A program made the translations under genes and the position numbers. DNA of 7,279 nucleotides from an uncultured Candidatus Nemicrothrix sp. GTDB lineage: Bacteria; Actinomycetota; Acidimicrobiia; Acidimicrobiales; Acidimicrobilacustridaceae. Positions 1 to 5,695 of this stretch are shown one piece after another. Every line of letters begins with the position of its first letter. The first letter of the stretch is position 1. The DNA is taken from positions 1 to 7,279 of the forward strand of contig CAIKHC010000119.1 of the NCBI GenBank assembly GCA_903827085.1. Direction: 5' to 3'. A model generated the notes under the pieces. The model was not told the origin of the DNA and ran no database searches. It saw only the letters and a list, made by a program, of their open reading frames with translations.

Positions 1-1
1 C

Positions 2-820
2 GCCGGGCTCCCGCATTGGCTTCGCCTGCGCACCCCTGACCGCGACACGGTGCTGTATCCCGCTATCAGCTATCCGTCCTATGCGATGGGGGCGGAACTT
101 GCCGGAGCGCGCGCGGTACCAGTTCCAGTTACTGCCGACGGCCGAAGCGATCTCGATGCCATTGATCCTGCCGACACAGCTCGAGCGTTGTGTCTATGGG
201 TGAACTCACCCGGCAATCCCACCGGACACCTCGATGATCTTGAAGCAGCGGCGAAGTGGGGACGGGCGCACAACGTTCCGGTGATTTCCGACGAGTGTTA
301 TGTCGAGTTCACATGGGATGGGCCTGGTCGGACAATTCTTGAACACGGTCTCGACGGCGTGTTGGCTGTTCATTCATTGTCGAAGCGTTCGAACCTTGCG
401 GGTGTACGCGCTGGGTTCTACGCCGGCGATGGCGATCTTGTTCACTACTTGTCAGAACTGCGTAAGCACGCTGGGTTCATGGTTCCCGGACCGGTGCAGG
501 CTGCGGCAGTTGCTGCATGGAACGATCAGGCACACGTCGACGTGCAACGCCGCGTGTATCTGGAACGACTTGAACTTTTCCGAAATGTGCTTGCAGGCAT
601 CGGCGTCGATGCTCCAATGCCCGGTGGCGCGTTCTATCTCTGGGCTGCTGCACCAGAGGGCGACTCGTGGGCGTTGGTCGAGCGACTCGCTGCCGAAGGC
701 GGTGCGCTTGTCTCTGCGGGCGAGTTCTACGGACTAGAAGGCAGCGACTTCATTCGTGTCGCCGTCGTGCAATCGATCGAACGCCTCGAACTCGTTGGCC
801 GACGGCTCGGGGTGCTGTGA
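2..820 (+). CDS. dapC: Succinyldiaminopimelate aminotransferase (DapC type), 5' end missing
   Basis: This is a fold-type I, PLP-dependent aminotransferase that probably converts N-succinyl-2-amino-6-ketopimelate to N-succinyl-LL-diaminopimelate with glutamate in the cytoplasm. The frame is open from base 2, so 272 residues are visible. The GTG at base 50 is internal: the 16 codons before it read as normal family sequence (AGLPHWLRLRTPDRDT). Visible landmarks are the substrate-loop motif NSPGNPTG, DECYVEF (the PLP-ring aspartate and tyrosine), SLSKRSNLAG with the Schiff-base lysine, and a C-terminal FIRVAVV segment with the carboxylate-binding arginine. Family members are about 360-400 residues, so roughly 90-120 N-terminal residues lie outside the window. 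The substrate assignment rests mainly on the adjacent dapD and dapE; sequence alone shows only a class I aminotransferase. A LL-DAP or other amino-acid aminotransferase is the main alternative. Confidence 0.85.
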   Translation, partial: AGLPHWLRLRTPDRDTVLYPAISYPSYAMGAELAGARAVPVPVTADGRSDLDAIDPADTARALCLWVNSPGNPTGHLDDLEAAAKWGRAHNVPVISDECYVEFTWDGPGRTILEHGLDGVLAVHSLSKRSNLAGVRAGFYAGDGDLVHYLSELRKHAGFMVPGPVQAAAVAAWNDQAHVDVQRRVYLERLELFRNVLAGIGVDAPMPGGAFYLWAAAPEGDSWALVERLAAEGGALVSAGEFYGLEGSDFIRVAVVQSIERLELVGRRLGVL

Positions 821-849
821 GGTTGTTTGCTGCTGAAGCATGACCAGTA

Positions 850-883
850 GGCGTGAAATCTGGGCACTCTCACAGATGACGCC
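850..883 (+). terminator. Imperfect stem-loop after dapC, possible terminator
   Basis: This hairpin starts 30 nt after the dapC stop. Arms GGCGT/ACGCC (850-854 with 879-883) and ATCTG/CAGAT (858-862 with 873-877) flank an asymmetric GAA/G internal loop and a 10-nt apical loop. No U-tract follows, so termination is uncertain. Its position before a candidate dapD promoter fits separate transcription of dapC and dapD. Confidence 0.35.
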
Positions 884-928
884 TCGTCCACGCGGGAACT
901 CAGCACCGGGAGCTTGGCTCGAGGGCGG

Positions 929-934
929 TAACCT
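929..934 (+). promoter_or_regulatory. Candidate -10 element for a leaderless dapD transcript
   Basis: TAACCT matches the actinobacterial -10 pattern TANNNT and ends 8 nt before the dapD ATG, so transcription could start at or near the A of the start codon. No Shine-Dalgarno sequence lies at normal spacing; the nearest purine-rich run, GAGGGCGG, is 14 nt away. No convincing -35 is visible. The short motif is suggestive only. Confidence 0.35.
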
Positions 935-942
935 GCGTCGCT

Positions 943-1767
943 ATGGCTGATCTCGCTTCGACAATTGATGAACTCTGGAACAACCGCGACTCGCTCAGTG
1001 CGGCCGACACCGATGCGGTCGCTTCGGTTGGGCAAGCAATCGCACTGCTCGACTCGGGCGAGGCCCGTGTGGCGGAACTTGGGGCCGACGGCGAGCCCAT
1101 CGTTCACCAGTGGCTCAAGCACGCGATCCTTCTGTATTTCCGACTTTCGCAAATGGCCACAATCGAACTCGCTCCGTTCGAATTCGCCGACAAGATTCCG
1201 CTCAAGAACGATTTCGCTGCCGCTGGTGTTCGCGTTGTTCCGGGCGCATCTGCTCGCTACGGGTCGTTCCTCGACCGTGGCGTGGTCATGATGCCGAGTT
1301 ACGTGAATATCGGCGCTCGTGTTGGCGCCAACACCATGGTTGATACGTGGGCCACCGTTGGTAGTTGTGCGCAGATCGGCGCCAATGTGCATTTGTCTGG
1401 TGGCGTTGGCATCGGTGGCGTCCTCGAGCCACCGCAGGCTGCGCCCGTCATTATTGGTGACGACGCGTTGATTGGCAGCCGCTGCATCGTGGCCGAAGGC
1501 GCTCGGGTCGGTAACGGAGCTGTGCTTGGCGCCGGTGCCATCCTCACTGCTTCGATTCCGGTGATCGATGCTGAGACCGGCGAAGAACTCAGCCGCGGTG
1601 TTGTTCCGTCGTGGAGCGTTGCCGTTTCGGCTACTCGTCCCCGCACCTTTGCTGGCGGCGAGTTCGGTCTTCCCTGTGTGCTTGTGCTCAAGCGCCTCAA
1701 GGAAGGCGAGCGTCACGACAAGGCGGCACTCAACGACGTACTTCGCGATCACGGCGCAGCGACCTGA
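943..1767 (+). CDS. dapD: Tetrahydrodipicolinate N-succinyltransferase (DapD, E. coli type)
   Basis: The enzyme transfers the succinyl group of succinyl-CoA to 2,3,4,5-tetrahydropyridine-2,6-dicarboxylate, the committing step of the succinylase DAP/lysine branch, in the cytoplasm. The 274-residue product starts at ATG 943. The N-terminal helical domain (about 1-100) contains IALLDSGEARVAE and VHQWLKHAILLYFR. The left-handed beta-helix (about 105-230) contains the recognisable blocks MPSYVNIGARV (117-127), TMVDTWATVGSCAQIG (131-146) and VHLSGGVGIGGVLEP (149-163), with hexapeptide repeats IGDDALIGSRCIVAEGARVG following. The C-terminal strand region ends with CVLVLKRL. Length and motifs match the E. 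coli DapD family closely, whereas the classical actinobacterial DapD (M. tuberculosis type) is longer and divergent. It is followed after 2 nt by dapE, so the two are probably cotranscribed. The family assignment is very secure. Confidence 0.96.
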   Translation: MADLASTIDELWNNRDSLSAADTDAVASVGQAIALLDSGEARVAELGADGEPIVHQWLKHAILLYFRLSQMATIELAPFEFADKIPLKNDFAAAGVRVVPGASARYGSFLDRGVVMMPSYVNIGARVGANTMVDTWATVGSCAQIGANVHLSGGVGIGGVLEPPQAAPVIIGDDALIGSRCIVAEGARVGNGAVLGAGAILTASIPVIDAETGEELSRGVVPSWSVAVSATRPRTFAGGEFGLPCVLVLKRLKEGERHDKAALNDVLRDHGAAT

Positions 1768-1769
1768 TC

Positions 1770-2846
1770 ATGGCTTCGAACGATCACACTGATCTCTTGG
1801 CCCGCACGGCCGCGCTTGTCGACGTTGCGTCGCCGAGTCGCGCCGAAGGTCCACTGGTCGATTCGATCGAAGCCGAACTACGCGCGCACTCGCATCTCGA
1901 AGTCACTCGAGTTGGCGACAATCTTGTTGCTCGCACCTCGCTCGGACGCCTTCACCGAGTCGTGCTTGCCGGTCACACCGACACCGTTCCTGCTGCTGAT
2001 AACGGCACTGCTCGCATCGAAGGTGGCCGACTCTTCGGCGTTGGCTCAGCCGACATGAAGGGCGGGCTCGCCGTGATGCTCGAACTCGCGGCCACGCTGA
2101 CTGAACCTGTTGTCGATCTCACGTTTGTCTTCTACGCACGTGAAGAAATCGCCAGCGCTGAGAGCGGTTTAGGCGAACTTTTCGATGCTCGACCCGACCT
2201 ACTCGTCGGCGATATCGCCATTTTGGGTGAGCCCACCGATGCTCGCATCGAAGCCGGATGTCAAGGAACGCTGCGCCTGCGTGTGCAACTGCAAGGTGTT
2301 CGAGCCCATACCGCTCGGCCGTGGATGGGGCGCAACGCTGTCCATCGTCTGGCGGGTGTTCTTGCTGCGCTTGATTCCTACGAAGCGCGTTCGCCAATCA
2401 TCGACGGTTGTCAGTTCCGTGAAGCGTTACAAGCGGTTGGAATCGACGGTGGCGTTTCGGGAAATGTTGTGCCCGATTCCGCGAGCGTCACGGTGAACTT
2501 CCGCTTTGCCCCCGATCGTTCAGCGCTCGACGCAGAAACCCATATTCGGGAACTCTTCGCACCATTCCTCGAAGAAGGCGATGTTGTTGAAGTGCTCGAT
2601 AGTGCGAATGCTGCAGCCCCCGGCCTGAATCATCCGTTACTTGCATCGCTTGTTGAGCGAAGTGGTTCGGAGGTTCTTGCCAAGTTGGGTTGGACCGATG
2701 TGGCTCGCTTCGCTGCCCATGGCATTCCCGCGGTGAACTTTGGTCCAGGCGACAGCACCATTGCGCATACGGCGGGGGAGTACCTCGATCGTGCGCCGCT
2801 CGAGCGTGTACACACCGTGCTCGTCGGATTGTTGACAGAGGCCTGA
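1770..2846 (+). CDS. dapE: Succinyl-diaminopimelate desuccinylase (DapE, M20 family)
   Basis: This di-zinc M20 peptidase-family enzyme hydrolyses N-succinyl-LL-diaminopimelate to LL-diaminopimelate and succinate. I chose ATG 1770, 2 nt after the dapD stop, giving 358 residues; the frame is open further upstream, but that part lies inside dapD in another frame and does not resemble the family. There is no clear ribosome binding site, so translation is probably coupled to dapD. Metal and catalytic residues are in place: H69 and D71 in AGHTDTVP, D95 in GSADMKGG, E125 (general base) and E126 in YAREEIA, E154 in ILGEPTD, and H333 in IAHTAGE. The lid/dimerisation domain (about 165-280) carries the conserved H180 in VRAHTARPWMG and the GNVVPDSASVTVNFR block. 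Other M20 amidohydrolases (ArgE, carboxypeptidases) look similar, but the context with dapC and dapD decides. Confidence 0.93.
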   Translation: MASNDHTDLLARTAALVDVASPSRAEGPLVDSIEAELRAHSHLEVTRVGDNLVARTSLGRLHRVVLAGHTDTVPAADNGTARIEGGRLFGVGSADMKGGLAVMLELAATLTEPVVDLTFVFYAREEIASAESGLGELFDARPDLLVGDIAILGEPTDARIEAGCQGTLRLRVQLQGVRAHTARPWMGRNAVHRLAGVLAALDSYEARSPIIDGCQFREALQAVGIDGGVSGNVVPDSASVTVNFRFAPDRSALDAETHIRELFAPFLEEGDVVEVLDSANAAAPGLNHPLLASLVERSGSEVLAKLGWTDVARFAAHGIPAVNFGPGDSTIAHTAGEYLDRAPLERVHTVLVGLLTEA

Positions 2847-2849
2847 ACG

Positions 2850-2885
2850 CAAACGTGGCGTGTGCTGGTGCACACGCCACGTTTG
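2850..2885. terminator. Bidirectional stem-loop terminator between dapE and lexA
   Basis: A perfect 16-bp inverted repeat (arm CAAACGTGGCGTGTGC at 2850-2865, its exact complement at 2870-2885) encloses a TGGT loop. It begins 4 nt after the dapE stop and ends 18 nt beyond the lexA stop on the other strand. The A/T ends of the arms give only a three-base T-run on each strand, as is common for actinobacterial hairpin terminators. Its place between convergent genes supports termination in both directions. Confidence 0.85.
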
Positions 2886-2903
2886 AACCGAGGAGGTTGT
2901 GGT

Positions 2904-3536
2904 TCAGAGCTTGCGCATCACGGTGACGACTTTGCCGTACACGGTGACTTCCGATGAGTGGAACTCCATCGGCGAGAGACGGGAGTTGGCGGGAAGCAAC
3001 GTGACGTTGTCTCCGGTACGTGACCAGGTCTTCACCGTGGCTTCGCCGCCGGGAATGCCGACGACCACGATGTCGCCCTTGGACACGTTGGTGCCGGCTT
3101 TGGCCACGATGTAATCGCCATCGAAAATGCCGGCGTCGATCATGGAATCGCCGCGAACACGGAGCATGAAGAGTTCGCCGTCGCCACACAGGTCGGTAGG
3201 CACCGGCATGATTTCTTCGACGTTCTGTTCGGCGAGCACATCGGTACCAGCCGCAACATCGCCGACCAGTGGCACGTGACGGAACGGACGGCGTTCGCCG
3301 GATGCGCCGGAGTTGGGGTCGTAACGAACCTCCATGGCGCGGGGCTTGGTTGGGTCACGGCGCAGATACCCGAGCTCGTTGAGAGTGTTGAGGTGGTTCT
3401 GCACGCTTGATGGCGAGGTGAGCCCGACGGCTTTCCCAATTTCTCGGACAGACGGGGGATAGCCACGCTCATTGAGGTGGGTATCGATGACATCGAGGAT
3501 CTGCTGCTGGCGGGGAGTGAGACGGTCACTACTCAT
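2904..3536 (-). CDS. lexA: LexA, SOS-response repressor
   Basis: LexA binds SOS operators as a dimer and is inactivated by RecA-stimulated self-cleavage (peptidase family S24). I start it at ATG 3536 (MSSDRLTPRQ), preceded by CGGAG with a 6-nt spacer, giving 210 residues. The frame stays open 39 codons upstream, but that stretch does not resemble LexA and overlaps the promoter. The N-terminal winged helix-turn-helix spans about 5-70, with the recognition region GLTSPSSVQNHLNTL. The cleavage site is A96-G97 in VGDVAAG. The catalytic serine is S131 in RGDSMIDAGI and the lysine is K169 in GGEATVKTW. The C-terminal domain is complete (VYGKVVTVMRKL). Four LexA-type operators lie upstream, so it is almost certainly autoregulated. 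It is divergent from the LysM gene and convergent with dapE. Confidence 0.97.
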   Translation of the reverse strand: MSSDRLTPRQQQILDVIDTHLNERGYPPSVREIGKAVGLTSPSSVQNHLNTLNELGYLRRDPTKPRAMEVRYDPNSGASGERRPFRHVPLVGDVAAGTDVLAEQNVEEIMPVPTDLCGDGELFMLRVRGDSMIDAGIFDGDYIVAKAGTNVSKGDIVVVGIPGGEATVKTWSRTGDNVTLLPANSRLSPMEFHSSEVTVYGKVVTVMRKL

Positions 3537-3610
3537 TGGGAACTCCGGATCGTTGAGGAGAAGTGGGGAGAACTGAGGGCACTTTGGATCGCTTTGATCG
3601 TTTGGGCCTT

Positions 3611-3624
3611 CGAACCTCTGTACG
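3611..3624. promoter_or_regulatory. LexA operator (SOS box), one mismatch, at lexA start site
   Basis: CGAACCTCTGTACG differs from the CGAAC-N4-GTTCG consensus at one base (A instead of T in the right half). It sits immediately downstream of the predicted lexA -10 (3630-3625 on the minus strand), so a bound LexA would cover the lexA transcription start. I infer that it serves autoregulation. Confidence 0.6.
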
Positions 3625-3653
3625 ACAGTACCGGCTCGATGGGCTCGAGGCAA
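3625..3653 (-). promoter_or_regulatory. Predicted lexA promoter
   Basis: On the minus strand TTGCCT (3653-3648) and TACTGT (3630-3625) are separated by 17 nt, fitting sigma-70-type -35 and -10 (TANNNT) elements. This predicts a start near 3618 and a leader of about 80 nt carrying the CGGAG ribosome site. One near-consensus SOS box overlaps the -35 and another covers the start site, which supports the assignment. Confidence 0.55.
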
Positions 3654-3664
3654 ACACCCGTTCG
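3651..3664. promoter_or_regulatory. LexA operator (SOS box), one mismatch, over lexA -35
   Basis: CAAACACCCGTTCG has one mismatch (A for G at position 2) to CGAAC-N4-GTTCG. It overlaps the predicted lexA -35 and lies just upstream of the LysM-gene -35, so it may influence both promoters. Confidence 0.65.
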
Positions 3665-3672
3665 ATTGGGTC

Positions 3673-3705
3673 TTGACATCGAACAGGTGTTCGTGTTTCT
3701 ATAGT
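3673..3705 (+). promoter_or_regulatory. Predicted SOS-controlled promoter of the LysM gene
   Basis: A perfect -35 TTGACA (3673-3678) and a -10 TATAGT (3700-3705) are separated by 21 nt, longer than the usual 16-19. The second element alone could act as a TANNNT -10. A perfect LexA operator fills the spacer and a second lies over the predicted start near 3712, so the promoter should be tightly repressed until DNA damage. Confidence 0.6.
3680..3693. promoter_or_regulatory. LexA operator (SOS box), perfect, in LysM-gene promoter spacer
   Basis: CGAACAGGTGTTCG matches CGAAC-N4-GTTCG exactly and lies between the -35 and -10 of the LysM-gene promoter, where bound repressor would exclude RNA polymerase. 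Confidence 0.92.
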
Positions 3706-3711
3706 GACACA

Positions 3712-3725
3712 CGAACGGGCGTTCG
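3712..3725. promoter_or_regulatory. LexA operator (SOS box), perfect, at LysM-gene start site
   Basis: CGAACGGGCGTTCG matches the palindromic consensus exactly. Its centre is 32 bp (about three helical turns) from that of the operator at 3680-3693, so two LexA dimers could lie on the same face of the DNA. Confidence 0.92.
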
Positions 3726-3795
3726 ATCCGTTCCCCCTCACCCCAGCTCCCCCTTCGCTTTCCTGACTGTCACACCCCACGTGGAGACTTCCCTT

Positions 3796-4353
3796 ATGGC
3801 TGCAATCCTGAACCCCACCGCCCTTTCCGCCCCCGCTCCTCAGAAAAGGACTCCCGATGTCGCTGGGTCCCTCCTCGAGGGCTCCGGGTCGGTCGCTCCC
3901 TGGAACCGTGCCGAGGCCTTCGAGCCTCGGCGTCCAGTCCGTCACCTGCAACTGGTGACCGAGCCCATAGCTGCTGCTCCTGCGGCTCGTCGCAGCCCGC
4001 TGCGAGTCATGCTGGCGGGGCTGGGTCTCGCTGTGCTCGTCGCCTTCGCGGCGATGGGCATCGTCCCCTTTCTCGGTGCCGACGCTGCTGCCTTCACGCC
4101 GGCGTTGTCCACCGACACCTCGAGCCCGGCCGGTGACGACGCCCAGATCGCGTCTGCACCGGTTGTGGCCCCGGTGGCCGTGGCCGCACCTGCCGAAATC
4201 ATCGTCCAATCTGGCGATTCGCTCTGGACGGTTGCGCGTCGCCTCCAGCCAAACGGTGATCTTCGTGGCTTGGTCGATCGCCTCATCGAGCGCGTTGGCA
4301 GCACCAGCGTCACTCGCGGTCAGCACATCAATGTGAGTGGTCTCGTCGACTGA
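3796..4353 (+). CDS. SOS-induced membrane-anchored LysM protein, probable cell-division inhibitor (YneA/ChiZ-like)
   Basis: The 185-residue protein starts at ATG 3796, preceded by GGAG with a 9-nt spacer. The frame is open further upstream, but that stretch contains the promoter and operators. Residues 1-70 are a Pro/Ala/Arg-rich, presumably cytoplasmic segment. Residues 70-93 (RVMLAGLGLAVLVAFAAMGI...) form one transmembrane helix preceded by RRSPLR, predicting an N-in topology. A low-complexity Ala/Pro/Val linker (about 95-134) leads to a C-terminal LysM domain (134-182) with VQSGDSLWTVARRL and the closing TRGQHINVSGLVD. LysM binds peptidoglycan. Position next to lexA, SOS control and this layout match B. 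subtilis YneA, C. glutamicum DivS (by role) and M. tuberculosis Rv2719c/ChiZ, which restrain division during DNA damage. No hydrolase domain is visible. The function is inferred from context and layout; the LysM and membrane segments are clear. Confidence 0.85.
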   Translation: MAAILNPTALSAPAPQKRTPDVAGSLLEGSGSVAPWNRAEAFEPRRPVRHLQLVTEPIAAAPAARRSPLRVMLAGLGLAVLVAFAAMGIVPFLGADAAAFTPALSTDTSSPAGDDAQIASAPVVAPVAVAAPAEIIVQSGDSLWTVARRLQPNGDLRGLVDRLIERVGSTSVTRGQHINVSGLVD

Positions 4354-4436
4354 CGCTGGTTGTGATTGCTGCGTTCCAAGTGGCGTGTGACAAACATCCG
4401 TTTCTGACGTGGCACAAAAAATCATGGTGTTCGCAG

Positions 4437-4442
4437 TAGTTT
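4437..4442 (+). promoter_or_regulatory. Candidate -10 element for a leaderless nrdR transcript
   Basis: TAGTTT fits TANNNT and ends 6 nt before the nrdR GTG. No Shine-Dalgarno sequence and no clear -35 are visible. If real, nrdR would have its own promoter within the 95-nt gap after the LysM gene, which otherwise shows no obvious hairpin or operator. Confidence 0.35.
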
Positions 4443-4448
4443 CGACGT

Positions 4449-4928
4449 GTGCGTTGTCCCGCTTGTGCCCACCTTGACGACAAAGTCGTCGATTCACGAC
4501 AGTCAGACGATGGCGATGCCATTCGTCGTCGTCGTGAATGTCTGGCCTGTGGCGCGCGGTTTACGACCTTTGAACGACTCGAATTGGTTCCTTTGATGGT
4601 CCTAAAGCGATCCGGCGACCGAGTGCCGTTCGAACAGGCAAAGATCACCGAAGGCATCGCTGCTGCGGCCAAAGGCCGTCCAATCGAAGAAGATGTCATC
4701 GAGCAAGCGGCCGCATCGATTGCCGAGGAGCTCCGGTTACTCGGTCCCGAACTGACGAGTGAACAAGTCGGTTTCGCTGTCTTAGAACACCTTCGTGAAA
4801 TCGACCACGTCGCGTACATGCGATTCGCCAGCGTCTACAAAGGTTTCGATGACGCTGCAGATTTCCAGCGCGAGATCACGTTGCTCACAAAAGCAACGGA
4901 ACCAAAGCGTCACGATTCGCGAGCGTAA
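4449..4928 (+). CDS. nrdR: NrdR, transcriptional repressor of ribonucleotide reductase genes
   Basis: NrdR senses ATP/dATP and represses nrd operons by binding paired NrdR boxes. The 159-residue product starts at GTG 4449; the N-terminus MRCPAC is invariant in the family, which fixes this start. A zinc ribbon uses C3, C6, C31 and C34 (MRCPAC and CLACG), with the DNA-binding stretch DSRQSDDGDAIRRRREC between them. The ATP-cone domain covers about 46-136, beginning LVPLMVLKRSGDRVPFEQAKI and including the VAYMRFASVYKGF block. The length is typical. It lies 95 nt downstream of the LysM gene, as nrdR follows the LysM gene in Mycobacterium, and may be partly read through from the SOS promoter. Its 3' end overlaps the convergent reductase-like gene by 19 bp. 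A likely target is nrdJ in this same window, where two NrdR boxes are visible. Confidence 0.96.
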   Translation: MRCPACAHLDDKVVDSRQSDDGDAIRRRRECLACGARFTTFERLELVPLMVLKRSGDRVPFEQAKITEGIAAAAKGRPIEEDVIEQAAASIAEELRLLGPELTSEQVGFAVLEHLREIDHVAYMRFASVYKGFDDAADFQREITLLTKATEPKRHDSRA

Positions 4929-5653
4929 CGAAGCAACAGCACATCATCTTCAACGACGACGCGTGCGAGTTGAAGGCTCCGCGCAACTTGTGGCGGTGAG
5001 CCGGTTGAAGGTTGCGCTGCATTTCCGCCAGTAAGTACGGGCGCGATTGTCTGACACCACTCATCGACAAGATCGTCATGAAGCAACTGATTGTTCAGCG
5101 TTGGCCCGCCTTCGCATAACAGCGTTTTCATTCCTTGCTCGCGAAGTTCCGCGAGCGCTGCGCGAAGGTCGACAGTGTCTGAGCCGGCGATGATGATGTC
5201 GGCGACATCGCGAAGTTCGTCGACAGCATCGGAAGATGCATTCGTTGTTGTGATCACGATTGGTCGTTGTGTCGGATCGCTGAAAAGCCGTGAGGTTGGA
5301 TCAAGATGCGCGCGTCCACTCACTACAGCCAGACGCGGAAGCGCTTGTTGTCCGCGCGCAACACGGCGGGCTTGGGCGTCGGCATCGAGTTTCACTGGTC
5401 CGTAATTTTCGACCCGAACCGTTCCGGCCCCAGCCATGATCACGTCGGGGAGCTGTCGCAAGGCATGAAACATGGCTTTGTCGGCCCGACTGCTGAGTCC
5501 CCCTGAGCGACCTTCAACCTCGATGGCCCCATCGATACTTGCGACCATGTTGACCAGAACCCAGGGCCGGTCCGGCGGAGCGGGTCGGGTCTCGGCCGCG
5601 ACAAGTTCCACAGGGTCGAGATTGGCAAGGGGAGTGGGAAAGAGCTGATCCAC
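4910..5653 (-). CDS. RibD C-terminal / dihydrofolate-reductase-fold pyrimidine reductase family protein
   Basis: This is a 247-residue NADPH-dependent reductase with the RibD C-terminal (DHFR-like) fold and no N-terminal deaminase domain. Family blocks are WVLVNMVASIDGAIEVEGRSGGLS (31-54), the helix and loop ADKAMFHALRQLPDVIMAGAGTVRVENYGP (58-86), and the nucleotide-binding stretch TLLCEGGPTLNNQLLHDDLVDEW (177-199). Relatives reduce riboflavin-pathway pyrimidines; M. tuberculosis Rv2671, of similar size and layout, is reported to have dihydrofolate-reductase activity. A role in folate or dTMP supply would fit beside nrdR and nrdJ, but is inference. The start is GTG 5653 (MDQLFPTP), chosen because family members carry a similar LFP segment near the N-terminus. 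No Shine-Dalgarno sequence precedes it. It converges on nrdR with a 19-bp overlap, so no separate terminator fits between them. Confidence 0.85.
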   Translation of the reverse strand: MDQLFPTPLANLDPVELVAAETRPAPPDRPWVLVNMVASIDGAIEVEGRSGGLSSRADKAMFHALRQLPDVIMAGAGTVRVENYGPVKLDADAQARRVARGQQALPRLAVVSGRAHLDPTSRLFSDPTQRPIVITTTNASSDAVDELRDVADIIIAGSDTVDLRAALAELREQGMKTLLCEGGPTLNNQLLHDDLVDEWCQTIAPVLTGGNAAQPSTGSPPQVARSLQLARVVVEDDVLLLRYARES

Positions 5654-5654
5654 A
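5646..5654 (+). promoter_or_regulatory. Outlying DnaA-box-like 9-mer at the reductase start codon
   Basis: TGATCCACA differs from TTATCCACA at one base. It overlaps the GTG start of the minus-strand reductase gene, 42 bp from the nearest box of the main cluster. On its own this could be chance. Confidence 0.3.
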
Positions 5655-5659
5655 CGGCC

Positions 5660-5665
5660 ACGTTA
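5660..5665 (-). promoter_or_regulatory. Candidate -10 element for a leaderless reductase transcript
   Basis: On the minus strand TAACGT fits TANNNT and ends 6 nt before the GTG start at 5653, with no Shine-Dalgarno sequence in between. The DnaA-like cluster begins about 30 bp upstream of it, in the region where the -35 and upstream elements would lie. No good -35 is seen. Confidence 0.35.
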
Positions 5666-5695
5666 GGGGTGAATCGATGAGTTGGTCACAGAAAC

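Noticed and set aside
727..1752. Long minus-strand open frame of 341 codons
   Set aside because: It lies opposite dapD and the dapC end, has low-complexity shadow-type composition and no family features.
1611..1769. Longer N-terminus of DapE starting inside dapD
   Set aside because: The extra residues are Arg/Ser-rich antisense-like sequence in a second frame of dapD; ATG 1770 matches the family start.
2488..3189. Minus-strand open frame spanning the dapE end, the terminator and lexA
   Set aside because: It is Arg/His-rich and out of frame with two well-supported genes; it runs through the perfect terminator hairpin.
3673..3795. Longer N-terminus of the LysM protein starting at TTG 3673
   Set aside because: That codon is part of the -35 TTGACA, and the stretch holds two SOS boxes. 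ATG 3796 has a good ribosome site.
3529..4497. Minus-strand open frame of 322 codons
   Set aside because: It crosses the LexA operators, both promoters and the LysM gene in antisense; its composition is shadow-like.
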